Of a stretch of 64,000 nucleotides of DNA, positions 33,551-41,748 are shown one piece after another. The notes below the pieces were generated by a model. The model was not told the DNA's origin. It saw nothing but the letters and a program-made list of their open reading frames with translations, and did no database searches. A program made the position numbers and the translations under genes. How positions within the stretch are numbered: the stretch's first letter is position 1; every line of letters starts with the position of its first letter. Source of the stretch: Nocardioides caldifontis (GTDB taxonomy: Bacteria > Actinomycetota > Actinomycetes > Propionibacteriales > Nocardioidaceae); contig NZ_ML701737.1 in assembly GCF_008087345.1 (NCBI RefSeq), forward strand, positions 436,884 to 500,883, in the 5' to 3' direction.

Positions 33551-34843
33551 TCAGAGCTTCGCGATGTGCGCAGCGGAGTCGAAGCGATTGCGGCAGTCGA
33601 GCAGCAGCGGCGAGAACTCGGCGATCTTGCCGTAGTCGAACTCCTCGTGGTCGGTGACGAGGATGACCAGGTCCGTCTCGACCAGCGCGTCGTAGAGGGA
33701 CTCGAACTCAACCCGCGGGCTTCGGTTCCAGTCGATGACATGCGGGTCGCTGACCCACACCTCGGCCCCCTGGTGAGCCAGGAGCTCCACCATCCGTTCC
33801 GCGGGAGACTCACGCACGTCGCTCGTCCCGGGCTTGTAGGCCACACCGAGCACACCAATGCGCGCTCCGTTGAGGCACATGCGGCGACTGTTCAACAGTT
33901 CGCCAGCTCGGGACACCACGTAGTCGGGCATGTGATTGTTGATGTCGACTGCCAGCTCGACGAACCGGAACGACTTGTCGAGCTCGGTGCGAACCGCCCA
34001 TGACAGGTACGCGGGGTCGATGGGCAGGCAGTGTCCACCCACCCCCGGTCCGGGGGTGAACTTCATAAAGCCGAAGGGCTTGGTGGCGGCCGCATCGATG
34101 GCCTCCCACACGTCGATCCCGAGATCGTGCGCCAGGATCGCCATTTCGTTGACGAGCGCGATGTTCACGTGCCGGAAGGTGTTCTCCAGAAGCTTCGCAA
34201 GCTCGGCGACCTTGGTCGCCGAAACACGCACCGTCGTGGCGACGAGCTGCGAGTAGAAGGCGTCCACAGCATCGAGAGCCTCGACCGTCGTGCCAGAGAC
34301 GATCTTCGGCGTGGTCTCGAACGTGAACTCGCGGTTGCCCGGGTCGATCCGCTCGGGCGAGAAGCCGAGGTGGAAGTCGCGCCCTGCGCGGAGTCCAGTC
34401 AGATCCAGGAGGATGTCCGCCACCAGCCGCTCGGTAGTGCCTGGATACGTGGTCGATTCGAGCACGACCATGGCCCCCGGGCGGAGATGATCTGCGAGCG
34501 TCCGGGTCGCGGACTCGACGAAGCTCAGGTCCGGCGCACCGGCGCGCAACGGCGTCGGAACCGTGATGACAGCAACGTCGAACTCGCGGAGTTCATGCAC
34601 GTCCGAGGTCGGCTCGAACGACGTCAGCTGGGAGAGCCGGTTGTCGCCGATGTCCTCGACGTACGAGACCCCGTGCTGCAGGGACTCGACCTTCCCCTCG
34701 TCGGGGTCGTATCCGACTACGTCCAACCCGACCTCCGCTGCGCGAACAGCGAGGGGCAACCCCACGTAGCCCAGTCCGAGCACCGCTACCTTCGTTCGCG
34801 CGGCGACGTTGTCGTCGCCGGCGACGCCTGTCGTCCGTTCCAT
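33551..34843 (-). CDS. Nucleotide-sugar dehydrogenase, UDP-N-acetylhexosamine 6-dehydrogenase type
   Basis: A 430-residue UDP-glucose/GDP-mannose dehydrogenase family enzyme. The NAD loop is VAVLGLGYVGLPLA near residues 18-31, LESTTYPGTTE near 128 and the catalytic Cys lies in PGVGGHCLPIDPAYL near 258. The GGHC(L/I)PxDP form is typical of WbpA/WecC/TviB enzymes acting on UDP-GlcNAc or UDP-ManNAc, whereas UDP-glucose dehydrogenases usually have GGSCFPKD. It would make the uronic acid form of an N-acetylhexosamine. It is the first gene of a leftward four-gene operon, so its product is a likely precursor for the synthase or for an added sugar. Confidence 0.88.
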   Translation of the reverse strand: MERTTGVAGDDNVAARTKVAVLGLGYVGLPLAVRAAEVGLDVVGYDPDEGKVESLQHGVSYVEDIGDNRLSQLTSFEPTSDVHELREFDVAVITVPTPLRAGAPDLSFVESATRTLADHLRPGAMVVLESTTYPGTTERLVADILLDLTGLRAGRDFHLGFSPERIDPGNREFTFETTPKIVSGTTVEALDAVDAFYSQLVATTVRVSATKVAELAKLLENTFRHVNIALVNEMAILAHDLGIDVWEAIDAAATKPFGFMKFTPGPGVGGHCLPIDPAYLSWAVRTELDKSFRFVELAVDINNHMPDYVVSRAGELLNSRRMCLNGARIGVLGVAYKPGTSDVRESPAERMVELLAHQGAEVWVSDPHVIDWNRSPRVEFESLYDALVETDLVILVTDHEEFDYGKIAEFSPLLLDCRNRFDSAAHIAKL

Positions 34844-35005
34844 GTCCCCACCCCGAGTGGATTTGGTGACGACGAAACACGCGTCTCCCCCGTGACCGGA
34901 CCCCTCCGGACAAGCTTGGATGCGGCACCCCTACCGCGAACCCCCGGGACGACTCCCATTCGTCGGTCGGCACACGAGGCCGACATATCCATGGTGCAAG
35001 CGGGC

Positions 35006-35015
35006 AAACCGGTTT
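35006..35015. promoter_or_regulatory. AAACCGGTTT palindrome upstream of the synthase operon
   Basis: A perfect 10-bp palindrome sits in an AT-richer patch about 165 nt before the sugar-dehydrogenase ATG, in the 203-nt spacer between two leftward genes. Its place and symmetry suit a dimeric regulator, but no protein can be named. Confidence 0.35.
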
Positions 35016-35046
35016 TAAATGGGCAATAGGTCCGGTTCGCCGGGGA

Positions 35047-35676
35047 CTATGGGGTCCTGTTCGAGCGTGCCCTTTGGCGACTCTCAGGGGGGGTCGGCCG
35101 CTCGCGACCGGGCGTGGCCAGGAACGTCACCACCACCAGCACCGCGAGGTAGAAGGACGCCGGGAGCCGGACGTCCTCCCCGGCCAGCGGCCAGAAGGCC
35201 GGGACACCGGGGCCGGAGGCGAGGTCGCGGAAGAGGTGGAGGAGGACGCCGAGGGCGGCGGCGAGGAAGAGGTTCGAAAGGCTCGACCACCGCGACGGGC
35301 TCAACCACCTACGTGGTTTCGACAGGCTCAACCACCCCAACCACCCCAGGACGAGGACGAGCGGGGTGGCCAGGCTGTGGGTGAACGGCCGGCCGTCGGA
35401 GGTCGACAGGTCACCGAGCTCAAGGACCAGCGGCACGTGGTCCACGTCGATCGCACACGCGGAGACCAGCACCACCACGACGAACCGCCGGTCGAGCGGG
35501 CCACGGAGGTGGCCGATCGCGAGCAGCACCAGGGCGGCCGTCGCCAGGTGCGCGCTCTCGTCGAGGACCCCGGTCAGCAGCAGCTCGAACGGCATCCGCG
35601 CCAGGACGTGGTCGACCACGACGACCACTCCGAGGAGCAGGGGCGCGAGCCAGCGCCTCCCGGCGAGACCGGTCAC
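35047..35676 (-). CDS. DUF457/YdjM-like membrane protein (predicted metal-dependent hydrolase)
   Basis: A 209-residue protein with about five helices. DESAHLATAALVL, AIDVDHVPLVL, FTHSLATPL and LLHLFRDLASGPGVPAFWPL match the His/Asp pattern of inner-membrane DUF457 proteins called metal-dependent hydrolases. The segment LSLSKPRRWLSPSRWSSLSN (about residues 117-136) is encoded by palindromic repeats and probably sits in a loop between helices. Function unknown; it follows the GT4 gene on the same strand by 12 nt. Confidence 0.75.
   Translation of the reverse strand: MTGLAGRRWLAPLLLGVVVVVDHVLARMPFELLLTGVLDESAHLATAALVLLAIGHLRGPLDRRFVVVVLVSACAIDVDHVPLVLELGDLSTSDGRPFTHSLATPLVLVLGWLGWLSLSKPRRWLSPSRWSSLSNLFLAAALGVLLHLFRDLASGPGVPAFWPLAGEDVRLPASFYLAVLVVVTFLATPGRERPTPPESRQRARSNRTP
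35271..35336. repeat. Family-A repeat cluster inside the DUF457-like gene
   Basis: GGTTCGAAAGGCTCGACCACC, then GGGCTCAACCACC, then GTGGTTTCGACAGGCTCAACC with ACC following; all in one orientation and translated in frame. Confidence 0.8.
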
Positions 35677-35688
35677 CGACGAATCGTG

Positions 35689-36852
35689 TCAGACCTGGAG
35701 CTGCGGCTCGCGCCGCCGGCCGGCCGCCTCGCCCAGCAGCCGCAGCGTCGCCGCCGTCGAGTGGCGCCAGTCCCACCGCTCCTCCGCGGCCGCACGCCCG
35801 GCGGCCCCGAGCGCCTCGCGGCGCGCGTCGTCCCGCAGCAGGTCGACCAGCTCCGACGCCAACGCGGCCGCGTCACCGGGCGGCACCAGCACGCCGTCGA
35901 CGCCGTCACGGACCACCCACGGGATGCCGCCGACCCGGCTGCCGACCACCGGCCGGCCGCAGGCCATCGCCTCCACCAGGGCCATCCCGAACGACTCCGA
36001 CTCGGTCAGCGACGGCAGCACCACCACCGAGCCCCGCTGGTAGGCCCGCACCAGCTCCGCCCCGGTCAGCGCCCCGCGCCACTCCACCGAGGCACCGATC
36101 CCGAGCAGCTCGACCCGGTCACGCAGCGCAGGCACGTCGTCGCCGTCGCCGACGAGGACCAGCCGGGCGTCCGGCACGGCAGGCAGCAGCGAGGCGAAGG
36201 CGTCCAGCAGCACGTGGACCCCCTTCCACCGCGAGGTCCGCTGCATCCTCCCGACGTACAGCACCGTCGGCGTCGCCGGCGGCGGACCGGGCACGAACGT
36301 CGCGGTGTCCACCCCCGGCGGCACCAGCGCCGCCCGCCCCGTCGCGAAGGTGGAGGCGACGGTGGAGACGGCGACCAGCCGGTCCGCGCGGGCAAAGACA
36401 CGCGGGAGGACCGCCCGTTCGTACGTCCTCAGCACCAGGTCGACCGGCCCGCCGACCCCCTTGACCAGCGAACCGGAGTGGTAGGTGAGGACGACCGGGC
36501 GGTGCCCCGCGACGTAGGTGGCGACGTCGGCGAGGTACGGCGTCGGGGCGTGCGCGTGCACGACGTCGATCCGGTGGCGGCGGAGCAACGCACGCAGCTG
36601 CACCGGCCACCAGCCGCTGACCGGGCTGTTGGAGAGCTTGAACCACGGGGCGAGCCGGACCACCGTGACGCCGTCCTCGACGGTGACCTGCGTGCGCCGC
36701 GACGTCCCCGTCGTGATGACGACGGCCTGGAAGGCGGGGTCGGCGTGCAGCGCGCGGGCGACCTCGTGGGTGTAGCGCTCGAGCCCGCCGACGCTGGGCG
36801 GGTAGTACGGCGTCACGAGCCCGACCCGGACCACCTCGACCGGCTCGGCCAT
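35689..36852 (-). CDS. GT4-type glycosyltransferase
   Basis: A 387-residue retaining glycosyltransferase. It has TPYYPPSVGGLERYTHEV at the N-terminus (acceptor-side Gly loop), VHAHAPTPYLADV, VPPGVDTATFVPG, the domain-linking VLYVGRMQRTSRWKGVHVLL and the donor E-x7-E motif in ESESFGMALVEAMACGRPVV. It begins 1 nt after the stop of the upstream GT2 gene and is followed by the DUF457-like gene, forming a leftward three-gene unit. A second GT4 gene with a similar N-terminus (HYYPPHVGGLEVVARQV) lies on the other strand at 38032. Donor and acceptor are unknown. Confidence 0.9.
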   Translation of the reverse strand: MAEPVEVVRVGLVTPYYPPSVGGLERYTHEVARALHADPAFQAVVITTGTSRRTQVTVEDGVTVVRLAPWFKLSNSPVSGWWPVQLRALLRRHRIDVVHAHAPTPYLADVATYVAGHRPVVLTYHSGSLVKGVGGPVDLVLRTYERAVLPRVFARADRLVAVSTVASTFATGRAALVPPGVDTATFVPGPPPATPTVLYVGRMQRTSRWKGVHVLLDAFASLLPAVPDARLVLVGDGDDVPALRDRVELLGIGASVEWRGALTGAELVRAYQRGSVVVLPSLTESESFGMALVEAMACGRPVVGSRVGGIPWVVRDGVDGVLVPPGDAAALASELVDLLRDDARREALGAAGRAAAEERWDWRHSTAATLRLLGEAAGRRREPQLQV

Positions 36853-36853
36853 C

Positions 36854-37894
36854 TCAGGAGCCGACGGAGCCGTGCTGGAGGTACGCCAGCCTGCTGACCT
36901 CGTGGCGCGCCTTGCGCATCCCGTCGAGGATCAGTCCCGCGGTCATCGCCAGGCAGGCCACGATCCCGAACCCGATCGACGAGGCCAGCGTCGGCATCCG
37001 CGGGACGAAGCCGGTCTCGACGTACTGCGCCAGCACCGGCACGCCCAGCAACAGCGCGAGCAGCAGGCTGAACCCGGCGATCACGCCGTAGAACGCCATC
37101 GGCCGCTCGTGCCTTGCCAGGCTGAGGATCAGCGCGAGGATCTTGGTGCCGTCGCGGTAGGTGCGCAGCTTGCTCTCCGTGCCGGCGGCCCGCTCGCGGA
37201 AGCCGACCGGGAGCGTCACCGTCGAGGCCCGCATGCTCAGCGTGTGCACGGTCAGCTCGGTCTCGATCTCGAACTCGCGCGAGACCGCCGGGAAGCTCTT
37301 CACGAACCGTCGCGAGAAGACCCGGTAGCCGCTCAGCATGTCGCCCACGTTGGTGCCGAACACCAGCCCCACCACACGGTTGAGCACCCGGTTGCCCCAC
37401 TCGTGGTTGGGCCGGTAGGCGTCGCCGACGAGCTGCTGCCGCATCCCGAGAACGTGGTCGTAGTGGCCCTCGATCAGCACCCGGATCATCTCCGGCGCCG
37501 CGGCCGGGTCGTAGGTGTCGTCGCCGTCGATCATCAGGTAGACGTCGGCCTCGATGTCGGCGAACGCCCGCCGCACCACGTTGCCCTTGCCCTTGAGGTG
37601 CTCCTCGCGGACGATCGCGCCGGCGCGACGGGCGGCGTCGGCGGTGCCGTCGGTGCTGCAGTTGTCGTAGACGTAGACGTCGATCCCCGGCACGTGGTGC
37701 TTGAGGTCGCGCACGACCTTCTCCACCGCGCCGGCCTCGTTGTGGCAGGGCACGATCGCCGCGACCCGGAGCTCCGCCCAGGGCTCGGGACCGCTGCGCG
37801 GCGCGACCGCCTGCTGCGGGACCACGGCGCCCGGAACCTTGCGGTCCGCGCTCGCCCGGTCCAGCGTGCGTGCGTCACGCAACGTCTGCGCCAT
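36854..37894 (-). CDS. GT2 glycosyltransferase, dolichyl-phosphate-mannose-synthase-like with membrane anchor
   Basis: A 346-residue protein with a GT-A domain (AAIVPCHNEAGAVEKVVRDL, YDNCSTDGT, MIDGDDTYDP, GNRVLNRVVGLVFG, DMLSGYRVFSRRFVKSFP) and two C-terminal helices (VIAGFSLLLALLLGVPVL and GFGIVACLAMTAGLIL). This is the DPM1-like group with an anchor, which makes polyprenyl-phosphate sugars or adds sugars to lipid carriers. The chosen ATG (MAQTLRDARTLD) has GGGGGTTGGG directly upstream. It is the first gene of a leftward unit with the GT4 and DUF457-like genes and diverges from the GT4 gene at 38032, sharing a 137-nt promoter region. Confidence 0.88.
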   Translation of the reverse strand: MAQTLRDARTLDRASADRKVPGAVVPQQAVAPRSGPEPWAELRVAAIVPCHNEAGAVEKVVRDLKHHVPGIDVYVYDNCSTDGTADAARRAGAIVREEHLKGKGNVVRRAFADIEADVYLMIDGDDTYDPAAAPEMIRVLIEGHYDHVLGMRQQLVGDAYRPNHEWGNRVLNRVVGLVFGTNVGDMLSGYRVFSRRFVKSFPAVSREFEIETELTVHTLSMRASTVTLPVGFRERAAGTESKLRTYRDGTKILALILSLARHERPMAFYGVIAGFSLLLALLLGVPVLAQYVETGFVPRMPTLASSIGFGIVACLAMTAGLILDGMRKARHEVSRLAYLQHGSVGS

Positions 37895-38031
37895 CCCAAC
37901 CCCCTGTGCTCGCGCCCGCCCCACACGGAGCGCTGCCGGTCGTCTGACAGGGCAACGAGAGTGGTCACACGGGGTTACGATCCGCTGCGCGACCGAGAAG
38001 AACGGCCGACCAGGCCCTGAGCGGAGGGTGG

Positions 38032-39174
38032 ATGGACTTCCTGACCACGGCGCCCCGACCGCTCCGCATCGGCGTCGTCGCGCACTACTACCCGCCCCAC
38101 GTCGGCGGCCTCGAGGTCGTCGCGAGACAGGTCGCGACGGGGCTCGCAGCGCGCGGCCACGACGTGACGGTGCTCACCAGCGCCTGCCCGGGTTCGCCGG
38201 GTCGGACCGTCGAGGACGGCGTCCGGGTGCGCCGGTTGCGGGTCGCCAACTGGTTCGAGCGGCACGGCGTGCCGTTCCCCGTCTTCGGCCCGTCGCTGGT
38301 GTGGCAGTCGTGGCGGCTGGTGCGGCGCGCGGACGTCGTGCACGTCCACGACATGCTCTACGTCAGCTCGTGGGTGGTCGCGCTGCTCTGCCGGCTGCTG
38401 CGCCGCCCGTACGTCGTCACCCAGCACGTCGGGATGGTCGAGCACCCCTCGCCCGTCGTCCGGCTGGTCCAGACGCTCGTGCTCCGCACCGTCGGGGCCC
38501 TCGTGCTGCGCGGAGCCGAGTGCGTGCTGCCGATCAACCAGGTCATCGAGGACTGGACCCGGAGCAAGGTGCGCCGCGTGCAGTCCCGGGTGCTGCCCAA
38601 CGGGATCGACGCCTCGCGGTTCCGCCCCGCGAAGCCGGAGGAGCGCGCCGAGGTGCGGCGGCGGTTCGGGCTCCCCGCGGACGAGGTGCTGGTGCTGTAC
38701 GTCGGCCGCTTCGTGCCCAAGAAGGGGTACGACGTGGTGGCCGCCGCCGCCGGGCCGGGCTACCGGCTGGTGTTCGTCGGCGGTGACCGGCCCGCCGGCG
38801 TCCCCGAGTCGCCGGACCGGGTCTACCTGGGAGCGCTGGACCCCGACGACGTCGCCGCGGTCTACCGCGCTTGCGACGTGTTCGTCTGCGCCAGCGTGGG
38901 CGAGGGGCCGATGACGCCGATGGAGGCGCTGCTCTCCGGCTGTGCGGTGCTGGTGAACGACGACCCGGCGATGCGCGCCCTCGGGCTCGGCGACGGCGTC
39001 GAGGAGCTCGCGATGACCCCCGAGCGGCTGCGCTCCCGGCTCGCCGCGCTCGCGCAGGACCCTGCTTCGCTGCGCGCCCTGACCGCTCGTGGGCAGGCGG
39101 CGGTCGGCAGGATCCCGACCTGGAGCGAGTACGTCAGGCGGTTCGAGGCCACCATCGGGGAGGCCGCCCGATGA
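38032..39174 (+). CDS. GT4-type glycosyltransferase
   Basis: A 380-residue retaining glycosyltransferase and first gene of a rightward coupled run. Motifs: AHYYPPHVGGLEVVARQV, VVHVHDMLYVSSW, LPNGIDASRFRP, LVLYVGRFVPKKGYDVV and a donor-site segment VGEGPMTPMEALLSGCAVLV, where the first Glu of E-x7-E is kept. GGAGGGTGG precedes the ATG. Its stop overlaps the ATG of the alpha/beta hydrolase gene. Its likeness to the GT4 on the opposite strand about 2 kb away suggests an old duplication. Confidence 0.9.
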   Translation: MDFLTTAPRPLRIGVVAHYYPPHVGGLEVVARQVATGLAARGHDVTVLTSACPGSPGRTVEDGVRVRRLRVANWFERHGVPFPVFGPSLVWQSWRLVRRADVVHVHDMLYVSSWVVALLCRLLRRPYVVTQHVGMVEHPSPVVRLVQTLVLRTVGALVLRGAECVLPINQVIEDWTRSKVRRVQSRVLPNGIDASRFRPAKPEERAEVRRRFGLPADEVLVLYVGRFVPKKGYDVVAAAAGPGYRLVFVGGDRPAGVPESPDRVYLGALDPDDVAAVYRACDVFVCASVGEGPMTPMEALLSGCAVLVNDDPAMRALGLGDGVEELAMTPERLRSRLAALAQDPASLRALTARGQAAVGRIPTWSEYVRRFEATIGEAAR

Positions 39175-40325
39175 GCCCCGCAACGAGCCCCGCGCTGCGC
39201 CGCACCCTCCGCGTCGTCGGGGTCCTGGTGCTCGTCGTCGCCCTGCTGCTGTTCGCCGGGGCGTGGTACTTCTCCAGCCGGATCGGCGACATCCTCACCG
39301 TCGACGACAGCCCCGCCCCGGACGAGGTGCGCGTGGTCGAGGCCGACCGGGAGAGCGTGACCCTGCAGCAGGTCGAGGGCGGGCCGACGTGGCTGACCGC
39401 CGGCCGGGTGTTCGGGCTCGACTGGGGGCGGGGGTACGGCCACGTGACCGACGTGCGCAGCGAGGAGGGCGACACCGTCGTCCGCTCGCTCACCGTCCTC
39501 GAAGGCCCCCCGCCCGCCGCCGGGACGCTCGCGCGGTTCACCCGCGAGGCGTTCCCGCGCGACGCCCGGCGCGCCTTCGACGCATCGGTGCGCGAGGTCG
39601 AGGTCGAGGGGCCGGCCGGCGCGCTGCCCGCCTGGTACGCCCCCGGCGACCGGTCCACCTGGGCGGTCCTCGTGCACGGCGGGTCGGCGTCACGGTCGGA
39701 GACGTTCCGGCTGATGCGGAGCACCGTGGCGCTGGGGATGCCGAGCCTGGCGATCTCCTACCGCGACGACATGGACAACGGCGGCGGGCAGGCCCGGATG
39801 GGGCAGGCCGAGTGGCCCGACCTCGAGGCCGCGGTCCAGCACGCGCGCGACGCGGGCGCCGAGCGGGTCGTGCTCCTCGGCTGCAGCATGGGCGGCACCA
39901 TGATCGCGACGTTCCTCGAGCGCTCCCCGCTGGCCCGCCACATCAGCGGCGTCGTGCTCGACTCCCCGCTGCTCGACGCCCGGGCCACCGCCGAGCACGG
40001 CGCCGACCAGTGGCACGTCCCGGTCCCCGCCCCGCTCACCTGGGGCGCGCTCCGGCTCGCCGGGCTCCGCTTCGACGTCGACCTCGACGCCGTCGACTTC
40101 GCCGACGACGCCTCCTGGCTGCACGTGCCGGCGCTCGTCGTGCACGGCACCGAGGACGGCCAGGTGCCCGTCGGGACCTCGCGGACCCTGGCCGACCGCG
40201 CTCCAGACCTCGTCGAGGCGCACTTCGTCGAGGGCGCCGGCCACGTCGAGTCGTGGAACCACGGCCCCGACGAGTACGACGGGTGGGTCCGGACCTTCCT
40301 GCGACGGGTGCTCGACCGCTCGTAA
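39171..40325 (+). CDS. Membrane-anchored alpha/beta hydrolase
   Basis: A 384-residue protein with an N-terminal signal anchor (VVGVLVLVVALLLFAGAWYF), a variable domain, and an alpha/beta hydrolase domain from about residue 140: VLVHGGSASRSETF (oxyanion loop), the nucleophile Ser in LLGCSMGGTMIA near 242, the Asp in VHGTEDGQVPV near 325 and the His in EGAGHVESW near 360. It looks like an outward-facing esterase or acyl hydrolase. ATGA overlap with the GT4 gene places it in the same operon, so a role in trimming or loading an acyl group on the glycan is reasonable but inferred. Confidence 0.85.
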   Translation: MSPATSPALRRTLRVVGVLVLVVALLLFAGAWYFSSRIGDILTVDDSPAPDEVRVVEADRESVTLQQVEGGPTWLTAGRVFGLDWGRGYGHVTDVRSEEGDTVVRSLTVLEGPPPAAGTLARFTREAFPRDARRAFDASVREVEVEGPAGALPAWYAPGDRSTWAVLVHGGSASRSETFRLMRSTVALGMPSLAISYRDDMDNGGGQARMGQAEWPDLEAAVQHARDAGAERVVLLGCSMGGTMIATFLERSPLARHISGVVLDSPLLDARATAEHGADQWHVPVPAPLTWGALRLAGLRFDVDLDAVDFADDASWLHVPALVVHGTEDGQVPVGTSRTLADRAPDLVEAHFVEGAGHVESWNHGPDEYDGWVRTFLRRVLDRS

Positions 40326-40409
40326 CCTCCCCGCCCCGCCCTGCGTTGTCCCTGGTGTCCGCCCGTCCGTGGGGGGCCGGCGGGGTGGGGTTCGTGAGGG
40401 AGAACGCAG

Positions 40410-40865
40410 ATGAGGGACGACGCGCCTGCGCAGGCGACGGCCGCGCCACCTCGCTGGTGGCAGCGGGCGCTGCCGATGACGCTGCTCGCGCTCCTCGTCG
40501 GCGCCGGAGCCGTCGCGGCGCTGGACCCTGACGAGCTCGCGCTCTCCACCAGCCGCGAGCCGCAGCCCTTCGTCGAGCTGCTCCTCACCGGGGCGCCGCA
40601 GCAGGTATGCCGCAAGGAGACCGTCGGGTTCCAGCTCACCAGCCACCTCGAGGAGGCCGGTCGGGTGCGGTGGAGCGTCAGCGTCCGGCCGACCAACGCC
40701 GAGAAGCCGACGGACCGCGACCAGGGCTCCGTGCGGCTCTCCCCCGGCGGGACCCGTTCGGAGTCCGTGCGGCTCGCCGCGCCCGGCCGCGCGTACGACG
40801 TGGTGGTGCGGCTCCCCGACCGCCCCGAGCTCCTGCGCATCCACTGCCAGGGCGCCCGGCGATGA
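40410..40865 (+). CDS. 151-residue single-pass membrane protein of unknown function
   Basis: The protein has a short cytoplasmic N-terminus, one helix (LPMTLLALLVGAGAVAAL, about residues 21-38) and an extracytoplasmic domain of about 110 residues with two cysteines (VCRKETVGF and RIHCQG) that could form a disulfide, and beta-rich spacing (VRWSVSVRPTN, GRAYDVVVRLPD). GGGAGAA precedes the ATG. It lies between the hydrolase and acyltransferase genes in the rightward run. No family recognised. Confidence 0.75.
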   Translation: MRDDAPAQATAAPPRWWQRALPMTLLALLVGAGAVAALDPDELALSTSREPQPFVELLLTGAPQQVCRKETVGFQLTSHLEEAGRVRWSVSVRPTNAEKPTDRDQGSVRLSPGGTRSESVRLAAPGRAYDVVVRLPDRPELLRIHCQGARR

Positions 40866-40902
40866 CCGGCGCCGCCCGAAGCCCGAGACCGGAGGTAACC
40901 CC

Positions 40903-41748
40903 ATGAAGCCGTCCACCGAGCTCGCCCTCGGCCGGGTCCGCGGCCTCGTGCCGACCGCCCTGCTCCCCGCCTTCGTGGAGGCGCGCACCCGGCTGGCCTG
41001 GCGCCGGCCCGAGGTGCGGGAGGACGCCCGCGCCCAGATGCGGTTCGTCCTCGAGCACACCCGTCCCGACGTCGAGATCGAGGGCGTGGCGCTGAGCTAC
41101 GTGCGGCGCCAGGTGTGGCGCGGCGAGCTCCGCTGGCACCCCGAGCTGATCACCGACCAGCCGGTCGAGGGCATCGAGCACCTGGTGGCCGCCCGCGCCC
41201 TCGGCCGCGGCGTGGTGCTGAGCTTCATGCACCACGGCCACTTCGAGGGCGCGCTGGCCACGATCGGCCGGCACGGCGTCCCGCTGCACATCGTCGGCTA
41301 CCCGCAGCTGCTCAGCTCCGAGGCGCCGGGGTGGATGCAGCAGCACGCCAGGGTCGCCCAGTCGCAGGGTGGGGTGGCGGTGCTCTCCACCGCGGGGGCG
41401 GAGAGGTTCGTCGAGCTGCTGACCGGCGGCGCGGTGCTCGCCCTCGCCTCGGACGTGGCCGGCAGCACCCCGATGCGGTTCCTCGGCCGTGACCTGATCG
41501 GCTCCTTCGGAGCGCCCCGGCTCGCGATGGGGACCGGCTCGCCGGTCGTCGTGATGACCTCGGAGCTCAAGGACGGCAAGCCCGCGATGCGGATCCACGA
41601 GCCCTTCGACCCGGCCGAGTTCCCCACCCCGCACAAGCTCCTCGAGGCGATGCTCGCGACGCACGAGCCGTACCTCGTCCGGTGGCCCGAGCTCTACGAC
41701 CTGCCCACCACGCACTGGGGGATCCCCGACCCGGAGGTCGGTGCATGA
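40903..41748 (+). CDS. Lysophospholipid acyltransferase-like protein (LpxL/PatA type)
   Basis: A 281-residue protein resembling the LABLAF group: a basic N-terminus, then VVLSFMHHGHFEGALATIG, in which H-x4-D/E is kept as HHGHFE (about residues 109-114), and GGAVLALASDVAGSTPMRFLG, the second block of the family. Such enzymes move acyl chains from acyl-CoA or acyl-carrier protein to glycolipids; actinobacterial members acylate phosphatidylinositol mannosides. GGAGGTAA lies 5 nt before the ATG. Its stop overlaps the ATG of the DUF2206-type gene. It could acylate the lipid anchor of the cluster's glycan. Confidence 0.82.
   Translation: MKPSTELALGRVRGLVPTALLPAFVEARTRLAWRRPEVREDARAQMRFVLEHTRPDVEIEGVALSYVRRQVWRGELRWHPELITDQPVEGIEHLVAARALGRGVVLSFMHHGHFEGALATIGRHGVPLHIVGYPQLLSSEAPGWMQQHARVAQSQGGVAVLSTAGAERFVELLTGGAVLALASDVAGSTPMRFLGRDLIGSFGAPRLAMGTGSPVVVMTSELKDGKPAMRIHEPFDPAEFPTPHKLLEAMLATHEPYLVRWPELYDLPTTHWGIPDPEVGA

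Noticed and set aside
33551..34843. UDP-glucose dehydrogenase (hasB) giving a true hyaluronan operon with the synthase
   Set aside because: The catalytic block reads GGHCLPIDP as in UDP-N-acetylhexosamine dehydrogenases rather than GGSCFPKD, so UDP-glucuronate supply and hyaluronan cannot be claimed.
35074..36897. 607-codon rightward open frame
   Set aside because: Antisense of the DUF457-like and GT4 genes, with Arg/Pro/His/Gln-rich composition and no motif.
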